From contig CM065646.1 in NCBI GenBank assembly GCA_033220425.1, positions 3,293,501 to 3,357,500 of the forward strand: a DNA stretch of 64,000 bases, written 5' to 3'. Source of the DNA: Lepraria neglecta (lineage: Eukaryota > Ascomycota > Lecanoromycetes > Lecanorales > Stereocaulaceae). Made by a program: the position numbers and the translations under genes. The notes below the pieces were generated by a model that was given only the letters and a program-made list of their open reading frames with translations, searched no databases and was not told where the DNA came from. Shown piece after piece: positions 46,300-57,059 of the stretch; positions within the stretch are counted from its first letter, which is position 1; each line of letters begins with the position of its first letter.

Positions 46300-47830
46300 T
46301 GGCTATATATTATGTGCTCCGGCCTTGTTCCCTATACGAATGTAAACCCGCTAGTGCGAGGGGATGTTTAAGATGTGATTCCTTAGGTTGAAAAGAACTT
46401 CGATAAATATAGATGAACTAAGATTATAAGCTCGATGTCTAGTTATTACTTGGTTATAGCCTGGAAAGGGATATCTAGGCTAACCAATTGGCTAATCTTC
46501 CTCCTCGAGTATATAGTAGGGGATTTTCTGTAGGAAGTTATTATAGTTTACTATATCGATTTTAGAGGATTAAGTATATATTCTACCCTTCCTATCGCAG
46601 TCCGGGAATAAGAGAGGTTAGAACTTATATATACCCGATCTATCTGCGGCTTCAGGGTCGATTCTAGTATCCGGTCGACTCTCGACAATTATTAAATTGC
46701 TACTATATTCGTCTTATTGTAGATATAGACTAACCCCCGTAGGATCAAGGTCTAGCGTCGCTTATAGTAGTCGACAGTAGATTCTAACTACCTCTAGCTC
46801 CTTAGGCGTAGAATCGAATTCGATTTTATAAGAACCGCTACTCCTTTACTCGTCCCTGACAGAGAGATTATTAATAGGAAATCGGTAGTATTGGTAGTAG
46901 GATAATAGGTTATCTTCTTCTCTATACTGGTTTAATAGAAGAAATATATAGCCCTTATAGATCTTGAAAATAAGGTTTGGTTCGGGTAAGGTATTAAAGA
47001 GGTCTCCTATCTATAGAAGATAGCTCTCTTTAGAAGAGAAACCCTCTATATATATAGTCTACCTAAAAGGAGGATTTTTGGAGAGAAAGTAGAGGTTCTC
47101 CTAAGTATATCTAACCTTGATACTAGGACAGAGCGAAGGGCCTTTAATTAGATCCCTACCCTATTCTTTGTACAATATATACCGAATACGGTTAGGTATA
47201 TCCTCTCCTAGATATACGGCAATAAAATAGCTTAGCCGATTATTAGCTATAAGAAATGATAAGGTGTCGGCTTTATATTAGAGGATTTCAAGTATAAAGC
47301 GGGAATCGGCAAAGGCTAGCGAAAGGGCCGCTTCTTAACTGGCTAATTGGCGGATAAGACCTTTGATATCGATGACTAATTCGGTCTTGGCGGCTTTATA
47401 AACTTCTAGGACATAGATGTTCGACCCTTAAACGTAGTAAAGAATACCGGCTTCGTATAAGATTAAGGTGCCGTACCTAAGCTTTACGACTAAGTAAGGC
47501 CTAGCGAGAGCGAATACTACTCGCCTAGAAGTAAAACGGCGAATAGCCTCTGAATAGCTGATATCTTTGCTTCTGGCGCTTTCACCCTCGTAGGAATATA
47601 GAATATAAGCCTAATCGTTCGGTCAGTGATCGAGATACCCGCTGAATTATAGAAAAATACTTCGACTATAATCTTGCAGATTTGCTCTCTATCTAGAAGG
47701 TCGAGCGATTTTTTATAAGTAAGCTTATACTTAATATAATTATCTAGAGTAAGATAGCTAAGAATCTAATATTGAAGTTCTGGCGGCAAATTGAATAAGG
47801 GTACTACTATAGTATCTAGGTATTTATGAT
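46300..47830 (-). pseudogene. F-box protein relic
   Basis: F-box proteins recruit substrates to SCF ubiquitin ligases through Skp1. On the minus strand the N-terminal box reads LPPELQY.ILSYLTLDNYIK from about 47,795, followed by KSLDLLDREQICKIIVEVF. Downstream come RRVVFALARPYLVVKLRYGT, IYVLEVYKAAKTELVIDIKG and ALSLAFADSRFILEI (47,560-47,280), then FKIYKGYIFLLLNQYREEDN and YYQYYRFPI near 46,900, a segment that recurs in fungal F-box proteins. A frameshift lies near 47,550 and several stops are of RIP type. The C-terminal end is unclear. F-box identity rests on the N-terminal box and overall layout. Confidence 0.6.
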
Positions 47831-48411
47831 AATAGGAAGCTTAAAGGAATTTGATGTTTAAAAGAGCGCGGGGCTATAATGTTATAGGAAATATCGGTTT
47901 AGTCTCCTATATGCATACCTATAGACTCGCTACGTTAACACGCTGACTGACCCTATAAGACGTAATTAAAAGGCGGAAACGAAAGATATATGGGAATTTT
48001 TTGACTTTTAAGTACTAGGAGTTATAGGTATACTAGTCTTAGAAAGAGTCAGGACGTAGACCCCGGTCTACCAATAAGGCCTAAGTGACAGAGACGCATC
48101 TGTCGCTACAATCACACCGCATTAGGCCCCCTTTAGATATACATCCACGGTTCTACCTTCCTCGGCCAGCAAGTATATCAGCCTATAGGTCTCTACCGCC
48201 TTCGACGCGAGAAGAAGACTAGGCGATATCTTCTAATATGAAAGGAGACTCTTAATCTTCTTGATAGCTTTTTAGCTACTATAAGGCTAGCGGAGACACT
48301 AAATCTCCTATAGCCACGCTGTGCCTACTTTATTATTAACCCCTAGGCAGCGATATAATTAAGCATTCATATTAGCTTCGCGGTAAGGCTGTTTGACTGA
48401 GATTATATATA
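47831..48411. other. Unassigned DNA upstream of the F-box relic
   Basis: Nothing recognised; the segment next to 47,830 may hold the former promoter of the F-box gene. Confidence 0.3.
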
Positions 48412-48525
48412 GGCCTTTGTTTCTACGCTAAGACGCCTAAGTAAGGCGGAAGTACTACTGTAGAGAATATGAGCTTTGACTCTTTACCGGGCAATAGTAA
48501 TTACTAAAGCCCACTACCGGGTTTA
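48412..48525 (+). repeat. Dispersed ~110-bp repeat, copy 1
   Basis: The words aggcctttgtttctacgc, taagacgcctaagtaaggcg and gagctttgactctttaccgg recur in the same order at 56,303-56,407. The last word also recurs at 54,428-54,465. It contains no open frame. It could be the end of a small transposon; copy 1 lies 0.3 kb upstream of a Tc1-like transposase relic. Confidence 0.65.
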
Positions 48526-48789
48526 TCCTATAATCTACGAATTTCGTAGAAAAGCACTATGATTAAGTTATATAAAGGTGACGAAAAGGTTCGCAAAAGC
48601 CGTACTTAACTATCTAGCTATTGTATCCTAATATAAACCTCGCCTGGCAACGTTCTTAGTATACTTGATCGTTTCTTTTTACTCCGTTGTGTCTCCTACT
48701 AAGCTAATACCTTCCTTATTAGATTCCTTCTCCTTGAGCTTGGTTTTAATAATAGTACCATTCTACTCGGTAGCTATAATGTTAGCCTA

Positions 48790-49175
48790 CGGACACTGCA
48801 GCGTATAAGGAAGAGCTGGGGGCAATATAGGGAGGTGTATATACCTAGTAAGGACCGCGGTGGGAGGCCTAAGGCTCTATACTACCTGCTAGAAGAAGAG
48901 CTTCTGGCGTATTTGGAACAACGTCCTATGGCCTATCTAGACGAGATGGCCTTCTTCCTTCTGGATGAGTTTGACGTCTAAGTCGGTGAGGCTATAATCT
49001 GGAGAGCTCTCACCCGCCTTGGTTAGTCTCGGAAGAAGTACCGCAAAATTGCTAAAGAACGTAATGGAGAGCTTCGAAAAGCTTGGATAAGGAGACATTA
49101 GGATATTGCGGAGCTCTATTCAACAGACAATATATATAGAGAGTTTCTGAACTTAGTAGTAGAGGCTTAAGAATG
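48790..49175 (+). pseudogene. Tc1/IS630-type transposase, N-terminal fragment
   Basis: The DNA-binding part of a DDE_3-class transposase. It reads IPSKDRGGRPKALYYLLEEE, then LLAYLEQRPMAYLDEMAFFL, LDEFDV and a second helix-turn-helix ending RALTRLG.SRKKYRKIAKER, followed by NGELRKAWI (48,836-49,085). These match the paired helix-turn-helix region ahead of the catalytic core. The catalytic DES/E part does not follow; the reading decays after about 49,175. Damage is light (two stops). Inverted ends were not found. The dispersed repeat at 48,412 may belong to the same element. Confidence 0.75.
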
Positions 49176-49985
49176 GGTTGAATATAAGGGTATATAAGTA
49201 GAGGAATTAGACGAAGGAGATATATAATTATATATAAGCTAGTACTGGCAGAAACAGCCCTAAGCGTAGCGAAATGTAGCACCGCGGAAGCCAGTGCCGT
49301 GAATGCTAGTGCCGAGAACGACGTCCGTAGTAATCAAGCTTTGTTCAGGACGAATATTAGGAAGGGCTAGGAAGGAAAGGAGTTAGAAATAGTGTAATAA
49401 CCAGAATTAGAGGAGCCAGAACTGGAGGAGCTAGAATTAGCTCCTGAGGATAAGTATCGGAGGGTAAACATTGGAGGTTTCTATAGTTGTAGTCTATCCG
49501 AGAGATAGTTTAACGGTTATAAAAATCAATAGTAATAGCGATTCTTGGTCGCCTCCTCTTCCCTATATATCTATTAAAAACGTGAGTGGTTATCTATAGA
49601 CATACCGGCTGGGACTAGCATAAGGCGATATACTGGATAGGAGCTATCCGAACGTTCTGTTACATCGCGTTAGTGGATATGATATTCGATATGCGATCAA
49701 TATAGAAATAATATGGATTAAGGGTGCGAGCTACTAGGTAAACAAGGCGAAGAGGTATACTATTCAAGATTACTTTAGCTTTGTATAGGAAAATAATAAC
49801 TTATTAGAGTCGAGTGAAAGTGTTTGGAGCCGAATATATATTCCTTGCTATAGTTAGAGGCGTCTTTATAGCCCAGGTGAGTTATAGGATATAGTTACGA
49901 GTATAAAGGGATTAGCTATAAATTACCTCCTGGACCTAGCCAACTTTTTCGTGTGAGACCGAAGGATTGTATAGTACTTTGTATT
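49176..49985. other. Unassigned DNA downstream of the transposase fragment
   Basis: An acidic, glutamate-rich plus-strand run lies at 49,390-49,450 (tandem gaattagaggagcc- and gaactggaggagc-type words). Nothing else is recognised. Confidence 0.35.
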
Positions 49986-49989
49986 CTGT

Positions 49990-50870
49990 ATAGCTCTTAG
50001 CCGCGTGTTAAGCTCGTTTTCCTTTACTATTACCTCCTATATATATAGATCTCTATTCTTTATCTTTGCTACTTACCTCGCCGATTATATATTAAAAAGA
50101 TAGTAGGGTTCTATTCTAGTAATACTTAGGTCTATAAGGAGCCCCGCCTTATAATTCCTTAACCGAATATCTCTCGGGTATATACTACAACGTCGCATCT
50201 TTTTCAGGTCCCGTAGTATCTTATCTGCAGCTTTTCCAGTTAGGGGGTATCTTCCTAGATCAAATCTTTTATAATAGCTCGGAAAGGCTATTACTAGGAG
50301 ACAGGCTTGGAGTACTCGTCACCGGGTCGGTCCTAATCCGATATATAGAATTTGCGCTTTAGCTACTCTTTAACTAAGGCTAGAAGAGTGATATAACCGT
50401 GACAGAGGACCGTAACCTTTCTATTTAGATTCTTATCTTAGAGCCGCCTATAAGTGCGGTATTCGTTATAGAATAGATCCGAGTAGGCCTGTAGAAGGTC
50501 GTCGGTAACCAGATTGTTCTCTTTGCCTACTAGCCCTGCTCGCTACTCCTCAAAGTTATAAAATTTGAACTAGCGTATTAATACCTCCTCAGCAGCGCTT
50601 AGATTAGGGGCTTAGTAAGAATAATACTATACTATCTTTAATGTATACGCGGTAGACTCTATAGCGGCTTCGAAAACGTGCGTATAGCCTTTAGAGTCCT
50701 TATCGCTAAGAAGACGGCGGAATATAATAGCTAGCTTAGGAGTATCGAACGGACGAAGCTTAGGACCTTTATATTAAGGAAGAGGCTTATTATACTAAGG
50801 GATTATAACTATATTTCACTTTTTTTATTCTAAGATATCGAAGTTACAAGAATTTATTTTGGGGTGATAT
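49990..50870 (-). pseudogene. Fta2-like kinase-fold protein relic
   Basis: This matches the fungal family annotated as kinetochore Sim4 complex subunit Fta2, a protein-kinase-like fold found in many expanded fungal copies. The minus strand reads YKGPKLRPFDTPKLAIIF-like sequence near 50,770, then GYTHVFEAAIESTAYTLKIV (50,670), LVTDDLLQAYSDLFYNEYRT (50,500), KVTVLCHGYITLLALVKE (50,420), YISD.DRPGDEYSKPVS and IIKDLI.EDTP, and ends with LYNYKAGL- and ITRIEPYYLF-like sequence near 50,100. In the family, the HGY and DRP blocks and the PHYLF ending are conserved. RIP stops occur at Trp codons. Most members of the expanded family are unlikely to be kinetochore components. Confidence 0.7.
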
Positions 50871-51230
50871 AGCGGCTAAGACTTTGCTAGATCGCAGGAT
50901 TACGGCTTCTACTGCTTATTTACTTTAATAAGACCGCGATAGGAACCTATTGGATATAGGTACGGATCCTCCTTGGACCCACCTTTAAGCGGCGTGACTA
51001 GTACCGTATACAAGCCCTGATAGATAGCTCGGTATTACGCCAAGGGGGGCCTACCCGCCCGTGTCCAGATTTATTAGTAGCGGATCACTAAGTCTAGAAT
51101 AGCTAAGAGCCTCTTAGAAGACCCTTTAGCTTTGTAAGGCTAAAGGGTATTACTTACTATACTACATAATAAGGCGGTTTTTGACGTAGTTCCTTAAGGA
51201 CTATATTCTAACGCCTAACCCTGCCTTTTA
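50871..51230. other. Unassigned DNA between the Fta2-like and Myb/CCHC relics
   Basis: It contains short inverted words near 51,120-51,150 (ccctttagctttgtaaggct next to aaagggt), which could form a hairpin. No gene was recognised. Confidence 0.3.
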
Positions 51231-53570
51231 CCAAGCGAAGGCCCAGCTATCCTCTCTCGATATATATATGCTGGCTCCCGGCGAGGTTCTCGCTTACTAG
51301 TCCTCTTGAATAGGTTATCGAATGGTCCCGATAATCGACGTAATTGCCTCTCGTGCTCTAGTTCTTGGATAATAGGATCGTTCCTATGCTATGGAGCGCT
51401 GATATTGATACCTATCTGTCGTTGTGTCGCTTTATCTGGTGGTATCTTATACTTCAGCGTGTATCTACGTCGTATAGCTTCAAAGTCATAATGACCGGTC
51501 CGGAGCCAGAATGTATAGTATATCTTGTTTCCATTCTCGTCATAGGTTCGAGAAGGGAATGTCTCCCTTGTGATAGGTATATAGGCGGGTAGAGTTTGTA
51601 ACGTTTAATAGAGACTGTCCGTCAAGCTTTCCGTATAGACTTTTGAGCTAGATCCAGCTATAGTGAATTCACTGTGTTCGTGCCTTAGTATAGGAGTATA
51701 GTATTTTGCAGGTGGTTGCTGCAGCGGTGTTGAAGCATGCTGAGAGGCGGGGGTAGGAGTAGGATATACAGCACGCCCAAATCCCTGAAAGTACTGGGTT
51801 CTATTCTCCTGTATCTCATTCTCTCGTTTCCTCTTTATGTTTTTAGTAGTAATATAGTCCGGCCGTCTAATCGGACGTGACATCCCATTCCCCCACATTT
51901 CAAATTCATCATAATATTTGGAGATATGACGCTGAGCCCCACATTTGCCACAACGCTTATAATACCCTGACCAAAAATGTTCCGAGGACCGGCACCCCCA
52001 GCAAATCGCCGGTAAAGGGTAATCCTAGTGGCTATACAAATCACGGCAGGCGTAATTGTTACATTAGTAGATTTTACTCTGCGATAGTATAGGCAGTATT
52101 ATATTAGCAGAAGAACCAGGCTTGAAAGACCTTCGTAGACGCGCGATGCCTGTATAAGGATCTATTTCGAAATCCTCGCAGTGTTCGCTAGTATAGCCTT
52201 TAGAGCAGTATTTCGTGTATATTATAGGATAGTCTGAGGTAAAGTGATTTTTTGAGTGGTAACCCTAGTATTCCTTCTGCAGAGGGCAATCGAAGTAGCT
52301 ATAGAAGCTGTTATAGCCGTAATTATTGTACCTATCAATGAATTCTAGCAGCGGTGAGTCCGTGGAAGGTATGATACGAGCAGGATAATCATCATCGTCG
52401 CCAAGAACTGTTATCTTGGTCTAGTACTTGTTCTAGGGAGCGGCAGTAGGAGAATATAAGGATATACTTAAAGCAGTAGAGAGTTTCCTTACGACGTATT
52501 TATTTGTTACTTCCGACTTAGTCGTATCACGGCGTAGAGCTTTAGGTGCTTCCGGCACTAATAGTGATGGTAGGCTATAATTACCGGGTTCGTAAGGATA
52601 CCCATTAACGCTAGGGGAGCGAAAGGGGGTAAGATCGCGGCCTTCGGATACCTGAGTGGATTCGCGCATTCTGTTACTTTGGGCTACCTGCCCTAGCTTA
52701 CAAGGCTCGGCGTTAGCAGCTGCGATGGGAAACGGGATATTGTTAGCTATACGAGCCATTCCTTTTTGGCCTATAGTCCAGTGTATAGCCTTATATTCTT
52801 TCTAGGAAATGTCGAGCTCGTTTGCGATGGGAGTCTACAGGTTGGATTTAAGCCTAAGAATATTAGTACTAGATTATCTCAAAGAGATTTCGATTAGAGC
52901 TAGGTTAGCGGGTTACTATTATTAAAAGTAACTTGAATCTATACCTTTTATACACGCTCGCCAGTTTGATTCGCTTCTCCTTATTAGTATTATCTACTAC
53001 ATATCTCGTATAGCGTCTCTTGTAACTAAGAATAGTATAACCCAATTTCTTAGTAATATAATCCCATGATTCGCCGGATTCATGTAGTCTAACTATCTTA
53101 AGTTCCTTAGCTTTAGACTATCTTGTCCGAAGGATTACTAGCAGGCTATCTACGAAGTATTCCTAATAGTTCTCCCTGCAACCTTCGGATATTTTACCGG
53201 ATTTATATAGTCTAGTAATCTTAAGTTCTTCAGCTTTAGACTATCTTCCCCGACTGTCTACTGGCAGGCCGATAGGACGTTCGTCAGGTCGGCCCCGTCT
53301 CCTTAGACCTGCGGCTACTCGATCAGGGTTGGGGTTCTGCTCGAAGGCTATCTGTGACGTTCTCGGAAGACTGATTAGCGGTGTAACGAGCAGTTACTAG
53401 TGCCGAATAGGTGGACTCGCAGGGGCGGAGGTAGTGAGATAGGATTTTGTATTACCTATAATGATAGCGGAAGGTTAGGATAACTGGACGGGAACGAGAC
53501 TGATTTAGGAATTAGAGGAGGTACTATTGTCCTTAAAGGTAGAGGGGACGGACTAGCCTTAAGATAATTC
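51231..53570 (-). pseudogene. Myb-like protein with CCHC zinc knuckles, RIP-damaged
   Basis: Probable nuclear DNA- or RNA-binding protein. The minus strand carries, in order: a first Myb-like repeat start RWSKAEELKI-like at about 53,255 (its W reads as a stop); a second, SKAKELKIVRLHESGES.DYI then TKKLGYTILSYKRRY (53,130-53,010); and the fungal block TPIANELDIS.KEYKAIHW followed by TIGQKGMARIANN (52,830-52,735). After a serine/proline-rich stretch (open frame 52,759-52,433) come two pairs of CX2CX4HX4C knuckles, at 52,300-52,190 and 52,015-51,915, with several Cys turned to Tyr. The C-terminus runs through PTPTPASQHASTPLQQPPAK to GHYDFEAIRRRYTLKYKIPP and ERQLRRLSGPFDNLF near 51,310. Introns are likely but not mapped. 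The minus-strand frames at 51,605-51,898 and 52,433-52,759 are its surviving exons. Confidence 0.72.
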
Positions 53571-53835
53571 CTGAAGTATAGCTCAAAACTATTCAGGGTG
53601 TAGGTCGTCCTTGGTCGGTCCTTATAAGATAGGGACCTTAATTTAGACTAACGAGACCCTTATACCTTATCGACTATTGGAGGTACTGTTATTATAGATA
53701 TAATATTGAAGGTTAGTATATCTTGTACCAAGTTTAGAAGAGCTATACGAAAATCTTATTTTAAGCCTGACGGTTAGAAAGTATTAGTAAGAAGATAGAA
53801 GAAGATTAAGGATAGAATATAGGTAGGAAAGCCTA
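53571..53835. other. Short gap upstream of the Myb/CCHC relic
   Basis: AT-rich; may contain the former promoter and 5' exon. Nothing specific was recognised. Confidence 0.3.
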
Positions 53836-54440
53836 CGCTGGCCTGCAATTTCGCCTTGATAGATCCCGGGACGGGGTTAGATTAGTAAGCTAATCGCTGG
53901 ACTTGCGGACTTCTACGGCCGAAGACTACTACCGAAATTAAGAACTTCATTAAAGGAGGGATCAAGGCCCGCCCTATACTGCTGTACAAGAGGTGTCAGG
54001 GAATATACGATAGGGCTGGTAGTTCGAGATTCAATCTATAGTGGGATATTGATTACTATATTTATGTCTACGACGAAACCGGTACCTTGACTATACCATT
54101 CTGGATCATTACCGAAAGAAAAGGTTACGGCTGTCTAGATCGTGACGATTACTTGCATCGCCTCGTCTATTAGGGCCTTCTAGGTATTATCTTAAGTTCG
54201 AAATATACTGGCCATACTGATGCTTAACTTGGTAATTTCATTTGGTAGTGACAATTGGCGGGAAAAGTCTCCCTTAGATCACCACCCTATACTGGCCCGC
54301 CCTAAGATGCCTTGTCCGACGCGGTTTATTATATATAGGAACTACTTCTCGAAGCGTACGAGGGACAAGAGAGTTTCAGAACCAGGATATACGACGAAGC
54401 GCGATAATCCTGTAGAGAATAAGGAGCTTTGACTCTCTCC
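53836..54440 (+). pseudogene. Unidentified plus-strand coding relic
   Basis: The plus strand reads TTTEIKNFIKGGIKARPILL then YKRCQGIYDRAGSSRFNL, DYYIYVYDETGTLTIPFWII and TERKGYGCLDRDDYLHRLVY (53,930-54,180). After a frame change it continues in the open frame 54,220-54,432. Few stops, all at likely Trp positions. No family recognised. It faces away from the Myb/CCHC relic. Confidence 0.4.
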
Positions 54441-55125
54441 CGGCTAGCGGTACTCACCGGCTTTTGGCACACACAAAGGAAGGTAGGCTACATCAGTATA
54501 CTACGCGTCTATACGATTGCCGCGCCCCCTTTCAGTCTGTATAAGTATAACTGCGCCTGGTATATACTGCTTATTAGATATAGTTACATCGAGAATCTCT
54601 AGAGTACTGTATTTAACGGGTTTGCTAAATAACTGGCCTCTAATACAACGCTGCTCTAATTTGTCAGAAAAACGGTCATCGTCGACCTAAGAAAGAGTAA
54701 TACTATCGAGCTCCCAAGTCATAAACACATAGTTATAACTATTCAAATCCTAGCCTTCCCCTCCCCCTTTCTCTACGCCTTCATTCTAATTAATTATTAC
54801 TATAATTATCAGTCATCTAATAGATCGAACTTTCCGTATAATAATACGACTTACTATCGCCGTATTCGAAGTTGGATTCAAATACTTCTCTTGAATCTTA
54901 AACTTCGGTCTACTATCTTTTGGCCTATATTCATAGAACTATCGGTTTTCTCCCGAGCCAAAGAGCGGAAGATTATACTTCTAAATAACCTCTACGACCT
55001 CTAATTCACCTTTCGGGATCCCGAATTTCAAAATTGACCTCGAATTCTTTTTTACTATATCACTATAAATAAACTTTTGTTCGGGTTAGACCCAGGCTTG
55101 AGTTATTTCACAACAGCGTAATTAA
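54441..55125. other. Noncoding DNA between two unidentified relics
   Basis: No gene was recognised. The 5' part (54,428-54,465) shares gagctttgactctc and the following ccggc with the dispersed repeat copies at 48,412 and 56,303. Confidence 0.3.
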
Positions 55126-55850
55126 ATAATGAAGTTCTGCTTGACTATAACGGGCCTTAATAACGATATCTCTGGTGAAAGCGAAGCTGTAGTATCTACG
55201 TCAGCTTTTTCTCGTGAAGAGTATAGTATTCTCCTATAGCCTTTCAATGCGCGGGCGGCGACGGCCTTTAGTAACTAATATATACTGAGGTTATAAAGAA
55301 GCCCCAGTAAGGAGAAGCTGGAGATAATATTTTCAAGCATTTTCCCCTAGGGATTCAAGGCCTTTAGTAGTAAATGGGGCCAAATAGTTAGTAGAATGGC
55401 CTTTCCTTAGTAGCGCCTTGATATTACTCTTTTAGAATGCTGATACACTAATGGAAATATGTTATACTAATATTATAGGGCAATCATTATTACGATAGGT
55501 GTACTTTGAAGGTCTTATTAGGCACTAATGTATGCAGGTTTCTATTATTTCGAACTAGTATGGTAAGAATACCGGCTTATTCTTACTCAGGGAATGTAAG
55601 TACTTGGGCGTAATTACGGCGGGTAAACCCTGTATTACCATAACTCATCGTTATTCGATAGCACTACCTAGAGATCTCGCCTTATATATTCAAACCAGCC
55701 TCGTCCGACGCGATTTCTTATCTGCGGAAACCGATTTACTCCCTCTAGTATTCCTCTACTCTTGCGATAATAGGAGTAAGCTATATTTGGTTAGCGTTAA
55801 GCAGGGACGGACTCAGATAAAGGTACCAGAGTTCTACGCCTATACCTGAG
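55126..55850 (+). pseudogene. Unidentified plus-strand coding relic
   Basis: From about 55,200 the plus strand reads AFSREEYSILL.PFNARAAT, RSPSKEKLEIIFSSIFP, GFKAFSSKWGQIVSRMAFP and NGNMLY.YYRAI. After a frame change it continues in the open frame 55,604-55,849 (ALPRDLALYIQTSLVRRDFL, KLYLVSVKQGRTQIKVPEFY), which ends at TGA. It looks like one protein of at least 230 residues; I do not recognise the family. Light RIP damage. Confidence 0.45.
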
Positions 55851-56302
55851 GAGTTAGAGAGTTTGAATCGATAATAATTAGATATAGAAGACTAAAGGTA
55901 AGGAGAAATTAATAATCTTTACGATAATAGGAGAGTGAGCCAATCTTAGCTAAGGATTACATGGCTCTTCCGAAGCAGGGACGCTAATTCTGCGTTAGAC
56001 AACAGGATTGTTGGCTCTTCTCAAGCCTTTGGGGGAAGGGATCTCTACTAATGCTTTCTTCAGCCGCAGCTATTCTATAGCTTCTTTAGCGCGAAAAAGG
56101 CTAATCTTTAGACAAGGTCTTCTAGAAAATGGGGCGTTCGGGTTATTATTCCGACGTAATGGGATAAGCGTCACTATAAGCTTCGCTCACTCGCTGTAGT
56201 CGATACTGCTTCTATAGATCTACGTTAGGTCCTGACTCCTTCGGAAGCGGTGTGATCAAGTATATATATTAGTGGTCTCGTCTACTGATTGACTAGTTAG
56301 GC
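55851..56302. other. Unassigned; small open frame at 56,008-56,199
   Basis: A 63-codon plus-strand frame (MLALLKPLGEGISTNAFFSR and on) has normal CpA/TpG but no recognisable family. The opposite strand is also nearly open. I do not call it a gene. Confidence 0.25.
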
Positions 56303-56407
56303 CTTTATTTCTACGCTAAGACGCTAAAATCAAGTAAGGCGGAAGTACTACCGTGGAGAATAAAAGAGCTTTGACCCTTTACCAGTCAAGTGTAGTCACC
56401 GGCTTCC
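56303..56407 (+). repeat. Dispersed ~110-bp repeat, copy 2
   Basis: It matches 48,412-48,525 over tttctacgctaagacgc, aagtaaggcggaagtactac and gagctttgac.ctttacc, with a small insertion after aagacgc. It ends in caccggcttccacg, like the segment at 54,450 (caccggcttttggcac). Confidence 0.65.
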
Positions 56408-56800
56408 ACGTATATAGAGGTATATAAATTACTTAGTATACTAAGTATCAAAAGTATTATAGAGTAGATGTCTATTTTCTACCTTTCTCGATGCTGATAC
56501 TATCTTTATATACTACCTCTACTCTTCTTACTCGTATTATCCTCTCCCGTCACTATTATTTATTACTTCCCCGTCCTTTCGAGATCCTTAACCCCTATAA
56601 TAAACTCCGTAAATCCAGGTAATTTCTTATTATTTTCCTCCCTCCGTTTATCGACGCGAGCAAAGTTTTTCTAGGTATAAAGAGGATTATTGATTAGGGA
56701 TATATTTACCGGTATAAAAGCAAGGTTACCGGGTCCGCGACTATAAGGATATCTATCGGCGATAGGGGAGTGAATGATAGTGGCTCGATCTCGAACTGAT
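56408..56800. other. Pyrimidine-rich and AT-rich noncoding stretch
   Basis: A pyrimidine-rich run lies at 56,470-56,600 and a tataaa-like word at 56,678. It may be the upstream region of the small coding trace at 56,809. Nothing is certain. Confidence 0.3.
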
Positions 56801-56808
56801 AGCATATT

Positions 56809-57027
56809 TTGGTCTATATACGGATTTATAAATCCTTCTGTAAAACTTACCTTATCGCTATATTATCGGGTCTTAGTCTAGATGACTTAGCTTATAGCAG
56901 CTACTGCCAGAACTTCTGCGCTCTCCTTACTCAGCTTAAGCCGGAGTTGAAGATTCCTAGCTATAGAATCATTCCAAGTGAAGTCCAGGCTTCTGGGATA
57001 GCCTACGCCAAAGAAGTTTTGCTATAA
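56809..57027 (+). pseudogene. Possible hAT-type transposase fragment
   Basis: A 72-codon frame reads YLIAILSGLSLDDLAYSSYC, QNFCALLTQLKPELKIPSYR and ends TAA. The pattern (hydrophobic-L-x-V-like start, then F..L...LKP.....IPS) resembles the conserved region of hAT transposases ahead of the catalytic core. There are no catalytic residues, zinc finger or inverted ends. The resemblance is partial, so this is tentative. Confidence 0.3.
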
Positions 57028-57059
57028 ACGACTAACGCCTGGTTACTATATCAGCCCTC

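Noticed and set aside
51306-51592. Plus-strand frames opposite the Myb/CCHC relic
   Set aside because: The minus strand carries the coherent protein continuation; these are shadows.
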